A stretch of DNA of 37,411 nucleotides from an uncultured Eubacterium sp. GTDB taxonomy: Bacteria > Bacillota > Clostridia > Lachnospirales > Lachnospiraceae. A program made the position numbers and the translations under genes. The notes beneath the pieces were generated by a model. The model saw only the letters and a program-made list of their open reading frames with translations. It searched no databases and was not told the DNA's origin. The stretch spans positions 1 to 37,411 of the forward strand of contig CAJOPA010000086.1 in assembly GCA_905236235.1 (NCBI GenBank). Direction: 5' to 3'. Positions 8,822 through 15,759 of the stretch are shown piece by piece. Numbering within the stretch: the first letter of the stretch is position 1; every line of letters starts with the position of its first letter.

Positions 8822-10813
8822 ATGGAATGGTTAATGTATGCAGCCCCGATCATGGGCGCAATCGCATTACTGTTTGCATTCGTTCTTGCAAGCCGTGTAT
8901 CGAAGGCTGATGCCGGAACGGATCGCATGAAGGAAATCGCCGACGCCATCGCAGAAGGCGCACGTGCTTTCCTTACAACGGAATACAAGATCCTTGTGGT
9001 ATTCGTTGTTATTATGTTCGTACTTATCGGTTTGGGTGTTGGCTGGATGACGGCGATCTGCTTTGTTGTCGGTGCACTCTTTTCCACACTTGCAGGTTAT
9101 ATCGGCATGACCGTGGCTACCAAGGCCAATGTCCGTACAGCCAATGCGGCAAGAGAAAGCGGTATGAATAAGGCGCTTTCCGTAGCCTTCTCCGGCGGTG
9201 CCGTTATGGGTATGTGCGTGGTAGGTCTGGGTATCCTTGGTGTATCTTTGATCTATATCTTCACCGGCAATGTTGAGATCATGTTCGGTTTCTCCCTCGG
9301 TGCTTCTTCCATTGCTCTGTTTGCCCGTGTGGGTGGCGGTATCTATACGAAGGCTGCCGATGTGGGCGCTGACCTGGTTGGTAAGGTAGAGGCAGGTATC
9401 CCGGAGGATGATCCGCGTAACCCGGCGACCATCGCTGATAACGTTGGTGATAACGTAGGTGACGTTGCGGGTATGGGTGCCGATCTTTTTGAGTCTTTTG
9501 TAGGATCCATCATTTCCGCACTTACCCTTGGCGTATTATACAATGAGACCGCATCCGCTACCGGCGGTGTGATCTTCCCGCTTGCACTTGTTGCTTGCGG
9601 TATCCTTGCTTCCGTGATCGGTTCTTTCTTTGTACGTGGTGGTGAGAATTCCAATCCGCATACGGCTTTAAAGACCGGAACCTATGTAGCGGATGTACTG
9701 GTAGTGATCGGTTCCTTGGTATTGAGCAAGGTGCTTTTCGACAATTTTGCCGCAGCCATCGCCGTGATCGCAGGTTTGATCGTCGGCGCCGTGATCGGTA
9801 TCATTACCGAGATCTATACTTCCGATGATTATAAGTCCGTAAAGAAGATCGCAGAGCAGTCCGAGACCGGTTCCGCTACGAATATCATTTCCGGACTTGC
9901 GGTAGGTATGCGTTCTACCGGATGGCCCATCATCCTGATCTGCGTGGGCATCCTTGTTTCCTATAATGTATGCGGCCTTTACGGTATCGCACTTGCTGCT
10001 GTCGGCATGCTTTCCACGCTGGGCATCACGCTTGCTGTGGATGCTTACGGTCCGATCGCAGACAATGCAGGCGGTATCGCAGAGATGTCCGAGCTTGACG
10101 AGTCCGTTCGTAATATCACGGACAAGCTTGATGCCGTTGGTAATACCACGGCAGCGATGGGCAAGGGCTTTGCGATCGGTTCCGCAGCTTTGACCGCTCT
10201 GGCACTGTTCGTTTCCTATGCACAGGCTGTAAGCCTCGATAAGATCGATATCCTTGACACCAAGGTGATTATCGGTCTTCTGATCGGTGGTATGCTTCCC
10301 TTCCTGTTCTCCGCGATCACCATGGAGGCAGTTTCCAAGGCAGCACATCAGATGATCGAAGAAGTACGTCGTCAGTTCCGTGAGCACAAGGGCATCCTGG
10401 AAGGTACGGAAAAGCCGGATTACAAGGCTTGCGTATCCATTTCCACCCAGGCATCCGTGAAGGAGATGATCGTTCCGGGTCTTATGGCAGTGATTGTTCC
10501 CATCGTGGTAGGTATCGTACTTGGTGTACAGGCACTTGGCGGACTGCTTGCAGGTTCCCTCGTAACCGGTGTACTGATGGCGATCTTTATGTCCAACGCC
10601 GGTGGTGCTTGGGATAATGCCAAGAAGTATATCGAAGGCGGTCATCATGGCGGCAAGGGTTCCGATCCGCACAAGGCAGCCGTTGTCGGCGATACGGTTG
10701 GCGATCCCTTTAAGGATACTTCCGGTCCGTCCATCAACATCCTGATCAAGTTGATGACCATCGTTTCTCTGGTATTTGCTCCCTTATTCTTAATGGTAGG
10801 CGGCTTGTTCTAG
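8822..10813 (+). CDS. hppA: Membrane-bound pyrophosphatase, K+-dependent, probably Na+-pumping
   Basis: Integral membrane pyrophosphatase, 663 residues with about 16 predicted membrane helices, coupling PPi hydrolysis to cation export. Catalytic signatures are [11 protein letters not shown] (about 180-190), [20 protein letters not shown] (195-214) and [16 protein letters not shown] (408-422), and the C-terminal [18 protein letters not shown]. Residue Ala444 in GNTTAA occupies the position where K+-independent enzymes carry Lys, so this one is expected to need K+. Glu224 in DLFESFVGS sits where Na+-PPases such as the Thermotoga enzyme have their ion-gate Glu, whereas plant H+ enzymes have it one turn further on. 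The gene stands alone with its own promoter and terminator. Ion specificity is inferred from these residues. Confidence 0.95.
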   Translation: MEWLMYAAPIMGAIALLFAFVLASRVSKADAGTDRMKEIADAIAEGARAFLTTEYKILVVFVVIMFVLIGLGVGWMTAICFVVGALFSTLAGYIGMTVATKANVRTANAARESGMNKALSVAFSGGAVMGMCVVGLGILGVSLIYIFTGNVEIMFGFSLGASSIALFARVGGGIYTKAADVGADLVGKVEAGIPEDDPRNPATIADNVGDNVGDVAGMGADLFESFVGSIISALTLGVLYNETASATGGVIFPLALVACGILASVIGSFFVRGGENSNPHTALKTGTYVADVLVVIGSLVLSKVLFDNFAAAIAVIAGLIVGAVIGIITEIYTSDDYKSVKKIAEQSETGSATNIISGLAVGMRSTGWPIILICVGILVSYNVCGLYGIALAAVGMLSTLGITLAVDAYGPIADNAGGIAEMSELDESVRNITDKLDAVGNTTAAMGKGFAIGSAALTALALFVSYAQAVSLDKIDILDTKVIIGLLIGGMLPFLFSAITMEAVSKAAHQMIEEVRRQFREHKGILEGTEKPDYKACVSISTQASVKEMIVPGLMAVIVPIVVGIVLGVQALGGLLAGSLVTGVLMAIFMSNAGGAWDNAKKYIEGGHHGGKGSDPHKAAVVGDTVGDPFKDTSGPSINILIKLMTIVSLVFAPLFLMVGGLF

Positions 10814-10837
10814 AGATCAAAACATTACGATCTTATG

Positions 10838-10868
10838 GCGCAGATCCATGTGGGTCTGCGCTTTTTTT
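10838..10868 (+). terminator. Rho-independent terminator of hppA
   Basis: GCGCAGATCC (10838-10847) pairs with GGGTCTGCGC (10852-10861) with one G-U pair and a four-base loop, followed by seven T. It lies 24 bases after the hppA stop. Confidence 0.9.
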
Positions 10869-10883
10869 GTCACGGAAAACCCG

Positions 10884-10912
10884 TTGCCTGCGTCCCGGTT
10901 TGGGTGTAGGAT
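10884..10912 (+). promoter_or_regulatory. Candidate promoter of the GH5 gene
   Basis: TTGCCT (10884-10889) and TAGGAT (10907-10912) are separated by 17 bases, directly after the hppA terminator and 35 bases before the GH5 start. Both boxes are imperfect, so this is a moderate call. Confidence 0.45.
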
Positions 10913-10947
10913 GATGGAGTGAGGCAGTTTGCCATCGGGAGGATGTT

Positions 10948-12135
10948 ATGAGAAAGAAACGGTATATCTTGCCCGGGGTGTTGATCCTGGTGCTGCTTTT
11001 GTCCGGATGCGGGAAGGCGTCGGATAAGATCAGGGAGGCCGCAGGCGGGCAGGATGAAACGACGCAGATGACGGAGATATCGACGGATCCGGAGATGTCA
11101 TCCGAGACGGAGTCGTCGTCGGACGCAGATACGTTGTCAGACGCAAATACGTCGTCAGATGCGGAGACACCGTCTGATTCGAAACCCCAGTCAGATCCGG
11201 AGACGTCGTCAGATCCGGAGAGTTCGTCGGGTTCCCTGCAAGCTCTCTGCGTAAAGGATGGCAGGCTATGCGATACGGATGGTCATCCGGTGCAGCTTTA
11301 CGGGATGTCTACCCACGGATTGGCTTGGTATCCGCAGTATGTGAACCCGGACACATTTGCTTTTCTTTCACAGAAGTGGTATAACAATTGCATTCGTTTG
11401 GCGATGTATACCGATGAGTACGGAGGTTATGCCTCCGGCGGAGACAAGGAGGCTTTAAAGAAGCTGATCCGGCAGGGGGTTGCCTATGCGACGGACCTCG
11501 GGATGTATGTCATTATTGACTGGCATGTTTTAAACGATCAGAATCCTTTGGTACACCTCGCGGAGGCCAAGGAGTTTTTTGCGGAAATGACGGCGGAATT
11601 TGCCGGGCAGGATAATATCCTTTATGAGATATGCAACGAACCCAATTCTTCGGCAACCTGGGCGGATGTCAGCGCCTATGCGAAGGAGATCATTCCCATC
11701 ATCCGTGGCAATGATCCGGATGCGGTGATCCTGGTGGGGACACCGACATGGAGTCAGGACCTGGAGGCGGCGCTTGCGGAGCCCCTTCCCTATGACAATA
11801 TCATGTATACGCTGCATTTTTATGCGGCCACGCATAAGGAGGATCTGCGACAAAGAGTGGTCGCCTGCATGGAAGCCGGACTGCCGGTGTTTATCAGTGA
11901 ATTCGGCCTGTGTGACGCTTCTGGAAACGGTGCGGTGGATGAACAGGAGGCTCTGGCATGGAAGGATATGATCGAATCCTATGGCATAAGTTTTCTATGC
12001 TGGAATCTCTCCAATAAGGACGAGGCAAGTGCCGTATTTTTGCCATCCTGCGAAAAGCTGACGGACTTTACGGAGGAGGACCTGAGTACCCAGGGCAGGT
12101 GGATGGCGGTATGGTTTTCGGAACATGCCAAATAA
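10948..12135 (+). CDS. Glycoside hydrolase family 5 lipoprotein (endoglucanase-like)
   Basis: A secreted, lipid-anchored GH5 enzyme of 395 residues. The N-terminus is a lipoprotein signal with lipobox LLSGC (Cys21), followed by a Ser/Asp/Glu/Thr-rich linker (about 37-96) and a TIM-barrel domain from about 98. The acid/base Glu231 lies in YEICNEPN and the nucleophile Glu318 in VFISEFG; HGLAWYP, IIDWHV, LHFYAATH and CWNLSNK fit the remaining strand-end positions of subfamily 2-like cellulases. It probably cleaves beta-1,4-glucans at the cell surface; substrate is not provable from sequence. AGGAGG-type site GGGAGGA precedes the ATG by 5 bases. There is no carbohydrate-binding module and no other polysaccharide gene nearby, so it is an isolated insertion before the pyridoxal kinase gene. 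Confidence 0.9.
   Translation: MRKKRYILPGVLILVLLLSGCGKASDKIREAAGGQDETTQMTEISTDPEMSSETESSSDADTLSDANTSSDAETPSDSKPQSDPETSSDPESSSGSLQALCVKDGRLCDTDGHPVQLYGMSTHGLAWYPQYVNPDTFAFLSQKWYNNCIRLAMYTDEYGGYASGGDKEALKKLIRQGVAYATDLGMYVIIDWHVLNDQNPLVHLAEAKEFFAEMTAEFAGQDNILYEICNEPNSSATWADVSAYAKEIIPIIRGNDPDAVILVGTPTWSQDLEAALAEPLPYDNIMYTLHFYAATHKEDLRQRVVACMEAGLPVFISEFGLCDASGNGAVDEQEALAWKDMIESYGISFLCWNLSNKDEASAVFLPSCEKLTDFTEEDLSTQGRWMAVWFSEHAK
11119..11226 (+). repeat. 18-bp tandem repeat encoding SD-rich linker
   Basis: Six in-frame units of 18 bases encode six-residue blocks of the form S-D-(A/P/S)-(D/N/E/K)-(T/S/P)-x between the lipobox and the GH5 domain. The last two units are nearly identical at DNA level. 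Such an array can change length by replication slippage while keeping the frame. Confidence 0.8.
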
Positions 12136-12159
12136 AGAGATCAAGGAAGAGGAAAATCC

Positions 12160-12996
12160 ATGGAACAGAAAAAAATTGCAATGATCAATGATATCAGCGG
12201 ATTTGGCCGATGCTCCATCGCCGTGATGGGACCCATCGTATCGGCCATGAAGATCCAGGCCGTGGCGGTGCCTACGGCGATCCTGTCGGCACATACCCAG
12301 TTTCCGGAGTATTATCTGGATGATTATACGCAGCATATGCCGGCCTATATTCAGAGTTATAAAGACATGGGGCTGACCTTTGATGCCATTACTACGGGAT
12401 TTTTGGGTTCGGCCAAGCAGGTGGACATCGTGATCGATTTTATCCGGCATTTTAAAAAGGAGCATGTCCTAACCCTTGTGGATCCGGTGATGGGAGATTA
12501 TGGCAAGCTGTACCGTACCTACACTCCCCAAATGTGTGAAAAGATGAAGGAGCTCGTGCAATATGCGGATATCCTTACTCCAAATCTGACGGAGCTTTGC
12601 ACCTTGCTGGATGTGGATTACGGAGAAGGTCGTTTTTCGACAGAGGAGCTGGAGAGCATGTGCAAACAGCTTGCGGGAAAGGGCCCCGAGCACATTGTGG
12701 TGACCGGCATTCCTTTTAACAATAAGCAGATCATGAACTATATCTACAGCAAAAATGAGGAAGCGCGGATCGTGATGGTCGATCGTATCGGCGGAGACCG
12801 CAGCGGTACCGGGGATGTGATCAGTTCCGTGATCGCCGGTATGGTCTTAAACGGACACGGATTTTACGACTCCGTGAAAAAAGCCTGCGACTTTGCATCC
12901 AAGTGCATTGCGTATTGTGAGGCACAGAAGGTGCCCAACCATTGGGGACTTTGTTTTGAAATGTATCTGCGTGATCTGATGGAGGAAACCTTATGA
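12160..12996 (+). CDS. Pyridoxamine/pyridoxal kinase-like ribokinase-superfamily enzyme
   Basis: A 278-residue kinase resembling the pyridoxamine kinases (PdxY/ThiD type) of Clostridia, which phosphorylate B6 vitamers to feed PLP salvage. Evidence is the N-terminal MINDISGFGRCSIAV, the substrate-side stretch PTAILSAHTQFP, the ADP-side LVDPVMGDYGKLY and LTPNLTELCTLL, and the anion-hole/catalytic motif GGDRSGTGDV near residues 205-214, where the Asp of GTGD acts as base. The ribosome site AGGAAGAGG lies upstream. The stop overlaps the start of the radical SAM gene (ATGA, 12993-12996), indicating translational coupling. Substrate could be another hydroxymethylated pyridine or pyrimidine, but pyridoxal kinase is the best match. 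Confidence 0.85.
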   Translation: MEQKKIAMINDISGFGRCSIAVMGPIVSAMKIQAVAVPTAILSAHTQFPEYYLDDYTQHMPAYIQSYKDMGLTFDAITTGFLGSAKQVDIVIDFIRHFKKEHVLTLVDPVMGDYGKLYRTYTPQMCEKMKELVQYADILTPNLTELCTLLDVDYGEGRFSTEELESMCKQLAGKGPEHIVVTGIPFNNKQIMNYIYSKNEEARIVMVDRIGGDRSGTGDVISSVIAGMVLNGHGFYDSVKKACDFASKCIAYCEAQKVPNHWGLCFEMYLRDLMEETL

Positions 12997-13652
12997 TCTT
13001 ATATACCGTGACCGGCAAAGTCGGGCAGGAAGGATATCTGGATATTGCAAAAAGCGGAGATCTGACCGGGAAAAACATCTACGTCAATATGACCAACCGC
13101 TGTCCCTGCAGCTGCGTTTTTTGCCTTCGCCAGACCAAGAAAATGATAGAGGACAACACCCTGTGGTTAAAGGAGGGGGAACCGTCCGTTGAGGAAGTAT
13201 TGGCACTTTTTTCGCAATATGATCTCTCCGTGATCGGTGAAGTGGTCTTTTGCGGCTTCGGGGAGCCTTTGGAACGGGTGGAGGATGTTTGTGCGGTCAT
13301 CGACGGCCTGAAACGGGATTACCCCGATATGCGGGTGCGAATCAATACCGTGGGACTTGCCAATTTGATCCATGGCCGCGATGTGACGCCGGAACTGGCC
13401 GGAAGGGTGGATACCCTGTCGATCTCCTTGAATGCGCCGAATGCGGAAGAATTCCTGGCATTGACGCGATCCCGTTTCGGCATCGGCTCCTATGATGCCT
13501 TAAAAGAATTTGCGGTACTTGCAAAGCGCCACGTTCCGAACGTTGTGCTTACCGTGGTGGAGAAGGTGATGCCGGAGGAAAAGATCGAGATCTGCAGAGG
13601 GATCTGCGATAAACTCGGGGTGACGCTTCGCGTGCGCCCGTTTGAGGAGTGA
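12993..13652 (+). CDS. Radical SAM protein of the TatD-associated type
   Basis: A 219-residue radical SAM enzyme with the cluster motif CPCSCVFC, that is C-x3-C-x2-C, at about residues 30-37 inside YVNMTNRCPCSCVFCLRQTKK. The glycine-rich VVFCGFGEPL (SAM-binding GGE-like) and RINTVGLANLIHGRDVTPEL follow. The length and the NMTNRCP-C opening are those of the family usually found beside or fused to TatD nucleases. No tatD is adjacent here; the upstream partner is the pyridoxal-kinase-like gene, coupled by a 4-base overlap. Its reaction is unknown in the family. No terminator of good quality follows; a T-rich stretch lies at 13688-13695. Confidence 0.83.
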   Translation: MILYTVTGKVGQEGYLDIAKSGDLTGKNIYVNMTNRCPCSCVFCLRQTKKMIEDNTLWLKEGEPSVEEVLALFSQYDLSVIGEVVFCGFGEPLERVEDVCAVIDGLKRDYPDMRVRINTVGLANLIHGRDVTPELAGRVDTLSISLNAPNAEEFLALTRSRFGIGSYDALKEFAVLAKRHVPNVVLTVVEKVMPEEKIEICRGICDKLGVTLRVRPFEE

Positions 13653-13682
13653 TCTCTTTTGTGGCTTGTTCCGTAGCGGGGC

Positions 13683-13709
13683 TTTACTTTTTTTTGATTA
13701 TATTATAAA
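13683..13709 (+). promoter_or_regulatory. Candidate promoter of the LppM-like gene
   Basis: TTTACT at 13683-13688 and TATAAA at 13704-13709 (15-base spacer; TATTAT at 13701 is an alternative -10) precede a palindrome and the gene. The -35 is weak. Confidence 0.45.
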
Positions 13710-13722
13710 GTAAGAGCATCAC

Positions 13723-13739
13723 TTCACATTTTATGTGAA
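13723..13739. promoter_or_regulatory. Perfect 17-bp palindrome, possible operator
   Basis: TTCACAT and ATGTGAA form perfect 7-base arms around TTT, just downstream of the candidate -10 and 29 bases before the LppM-like start codon. It could bind a dimeric regulator or form a small hairpin in the leader RNA. Confidence 0.55.
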
Positions 13740-13768
13740 CCCCGCATTTGCGGAGAAAGGGGATAATT

Positions 13769-14602
13769 ATGAAAAAAGAATCCATGAAACACGGCCGTTT
13801 TGTGAAAATGGTCATCCTTGCATCCCTCTTGGTACTCGTGATGAGTTTGTGCGGTTGCATCCGTTATCGGACCACCGTTACGGTCAATACCGACGGTACG
13901 GCAGATCTTTCCATCCTGTATGCGATGTCCGATGAGGTTATGAGCATGATGGGTGATGAGGAAGACACGAGCCTTGCCGATGATGAGTCCGAGGCAGAGT
14001 TTGAGGCAGAGGGCTGGACATTCGAGACTTATGCGCAGGACGACTATACCGGATATGTTATCACCAAGAAGGGCATTGCCATGGAGGACCTGGCAGATGC
14101 AATCAACAGTGCCGATGAAGAGAACACCTTCTCGGTAAGCAAGGATGGCAACACCTATACGATCGATTGGCAGATCGCCGATGATAGCAGTGTAGGATCC
14201 ATGGCGGAGGATGCCACGTATCTGGAGAGCTATGACGGCTTTATGGAACTGGTACTTGTTCTTCCGAACAAATCCACCAACAACAATGCCACCACCGTTT
14301 CGAGTGACGGCAAGACTCTGACCTGGAACCTGGTAGCACTGACCGACAATAATGTGCATGCGGAATTCGAAGTTGCCGGCGGCGGACTGAATATGAGTCT
14401 GATCATTGTGATCGTGCTCGTGGTAGTGATCGTGATCATCGTGATCGTTGTTATTTCTTCCAAGAAGAAAAAAGGAATCGAGCAGGTAGTGCCGACGCCT
14501 TCCGTAACTCCGGAAGAGAGTGCACCTGTGGAGAGCGCACCGGTGGAGACTGCAGCTGAGGAAAGCAGTGCTTCCGAGGATGAGCAGACGCCTGAGGCGT
14601 AA
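13769..14602 (+). CDS. LppM-like lipoprotein with C-terminal membrane anchor
   Basis: A 277-residue envelope protein. The signal peptide ends in a lipobox-like SLCGC (Cys30), then comes a beta-rich extracytoplasmic domain beginning IRYRTTVTVNTDGTADLSILYAMSDEV, the usual opening of LppM-type domains, and a second membrane segment of about 21 Val/Ile residues (about 211-231), then KKKK and a Pro/Glu/Ser-rich cytoplasmic-type tail with APVESAPVETAAEE repeats. The start at 13769 has AAAGGGG six bases upstream; an in-frame ATG at 13748 lacks this. It ends at a terminator shared with the convergent SGNH gene. Function in the family is poorly known (envelope lipid handling has been suggested in actinobacteria). 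Having both a lipid anchor and a C-terminal helix is notable. Confidence 0.75.
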   Translation: MKKESMKHGRFVKMVILASLLVLVMSLCGCIRYRTTVTVNTDGTADLSILYAMSDEVMSMMGDEEDTSLADDESEAEFEAEGWTFETYAQDDYTGYVITKKGIAMEDLADAINSADEENTFSVSKDGNTYTIDWQIADDSSVGSMAEDATYLESYDGFMELVLVLPNKSTNNNATTVSSDGKTLTWNLVALTDNNVHAEFEVAGGGLNMSLIIVIVLVVVIVIIVIVVISSKKKKGIEQVVPTPSVTPEESAPVESAPVETAAEESSASEDEQTPEA

Positions 14603-14632
14603 GACGTAAAGTCTGTAAAAGAAAAGAGAATG

Positions 14633-14663
14633 GAAAACTCCCGGACATGATCCGGGAGTTTTC
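14633..14663. terminator. Bidirectional terminator
   Basis: GAAAACTCCCGGA (14633-14645) and TCCGGGAGTTTTC (14651-14663) form a perfect 13-base-pair stem with a five-base loop. A-rich and T-rich ends on both strands let it serve the forward LppM-like gene and the reverse SGNH gene, which converge here. Confidence 0.9.
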
Positions 14664-14692
14664 TGTTTATGGTGATCAAGTTTGACTTGTAA

Positions 14693-15496
14693 TTATGCAT
14701 AAATCTCAGCCAACTGTTCATAGATGTATTCTGCCATGATGGTCTGGCCGTTGCTGTTGGGATGCAGGCCGTCGGACCAGTAGGTGGTGTAGCTTGTGTC
14801 GGAGGTAAAGTCGGTCTCCTCTGCATGGTAGAGGTCAAGGACCGTGATACCGTAAGCTTCCGCTACTTCAAGGACCGCATTGGCAAAGTCTTCCAAGGAG
14901 TCGCCGTTGGGGTTGACCATGTTGCCGTCTTCATCCTGCGTATAGCCGTCGTAGTTTACGGCATCCACGCGCTTGATCGGGGTTGCAAGGACGATCTCTG
15001 CGTCCGGATATTCTTCCTGTAAAGCGGTGATCAGGGCTTCCAGGGCACCGTAGTAGGTATCCGTGGTGGTGTCGCCGAGGGAACCCAAGGTGACGCATCT
15101 TGCCCAGTCATTGGTGCCGCCCATGATGAAGATGATATCGGAATCTTCATCGATCTCGCTGTAGCGATTGATAAAAGCATTTTCGATCTTGTAGGTGCTG
15201 CCGGTGGAAACCAGGGTACCGGAGATGCCGTAGTTGTTGGAAGTTTCGATGCCTGCAAGCTCGGCTACGATATCGCTGAAGCGAACATCGCTGCCCAATC
15301 CGTAGGTGATGGAATCACCGAGGAAGCTGATGACGTCTACATCTTCCAAGGAGAGGGTGGAATCTTCCGTTTCGGAAACAACGGCTGCCTGCGTGCTGGC
15401 GGAGCTTTCATAGATATTGTAAGTTGCAATGGAGCCGGTCAGGATGGCTGCTGCTGCGATTGCTGCTGTGATCTGGTATACTCTTGTCTTTTTCAT
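14693..15496 (-). CDS. Secreted/anchored SGNH (GDSL-type) hydrolase
   Basis: A 267-residue SGNH-fold esterase/lipase-like enzyme. Block I ISFLGDSITYGLG carries the nucleophile Ser (about residue 62), block III is MGGTNDWARC (Asn), and block V SDGLHPNSNGQ carries the Asp and His of the triad. An uncleaved-looking N-terminal hydrophobic segment (about 8-27) after KKTR indicates export or membrane anchoring. Likely substrates are acyl or acetyl esters on carbohydrates or cell-wall polymers, but none can be assigned. The ribosome site is AGAAAGGTG upstream of the ATG. It is transcribed towards the LppM-like gene from its own promoter within the polA intergenic region. Confidence 0.88.
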   Translation of the reverse strand: MKKTRVYQITAAIAAAAILTGSIATYNIYESSASTQAAVVSETEDSTLSLEDVDVISFLGDSITYGLGSDVRFSDIVAELAGIETSNNYGISGTLVSTGSTYKIENAFINRYSEIDEDSDIIFIMGGTNDWARCVTLGSLGDTTTDTYYGALEALITALQEEYPDAEIVLATPIKRVDAVNYDGYTQDEDGNMVNPNGDSLEDFANAVLEVAEAYGITVLDLYHAEETDFTSDTSYTTYWSDGLHPNSNGQTIMAEYIYEQLAEIYA

Positions 15497-15574
15497 AACT
15501 CTTTACTCACCTTTCTTATTTTGTGATTTTTATCTTCAAATGTGGGGGTGTCACTGTTTTGCTGTCCTTCATGG

Positions 15575-15603
15575 TCTATATCATACGGGGGGAGTGTGTT
15601 TAA
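15575..15603 (-). promoter_or_regulatory. Promoter of the SGNH hydrolase gene
   Basis: On the reverse strand TTAAAC (15603-15598) and TATAGA (15580-15575) are spaced by 17 bases, with TG one base before the -10 (extended -10). It drives a leader of about 70 bases to the SGNH start at 15496. Confidence 0.6.
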
Positions 15604-15608
15604 AAAAT

Positions 15609-15655
15609 GGTCACATTGTGAAGAAAATGTGTTTTTTAAAAATCCTTGTGTGACC
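15609..15655. repeat. Cluster of TCACA/TGTGA half-sites between SGNH and polA
   Basis: The 11-base palindrome TCACATTGTGA (15611-15621) lies just upstream of the SGNH -35 box. ATGTG follows at 15627-15631 and TGTGTGACC at 15647-15655, so GGTCACA (15609-15615) and TGTGACC (15649-15655) also form an outer inverted pair. This is the main content of the 263-base gap between the two divergent genes besides their promoters. Confidence 0.55.
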
Positions 15656-15676
15656 AAATAAAAAAACCGCTTAAAG

Positions 15677-15707
15677 TTGACGTAAAACTCTTTTTAACCA
15701 CTATATA
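15677..15707 (+). promoter_or_regulatory. Candidate polA promoter with overlapping palindrome
   Basis: TTGACG (15677-15682) and TATATA (15702-15707) are 19 bases apart, a long spacer. The -10 sits in the centre of an inverted repeat ACCAC / GTGGT at 15697-15714, which could be an operator. The polA start lies 53 bases downstream. Confidence 0.45.
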
Positions 15708-15759
15708 TTGTGGTAAACTGTGATGGAGTGAATTATTTTCCCTAGGGACGGGAGGAAAC

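Noticed and set aside
9668..10672. Large reverse-strand open frame (334 codons) opposite hppA
   Set aside because: It is a shadow of the codon bias of hppA: Cys/His rich, no motif, no ribosome site, and hppA is unambiguous.
13653..13695. Terminator after the radical SAM gene
   Set aside because: A T-run is present, but I could not build a stable stem in front of it.
13723..13739. Palindrome as a Crp/FNR site
   Set aside because: The half-sites are in the opposite order (TCACA...TGTGA) to the Crp consensus TGTGA-N6-TCACA, so that assignment does not hold.
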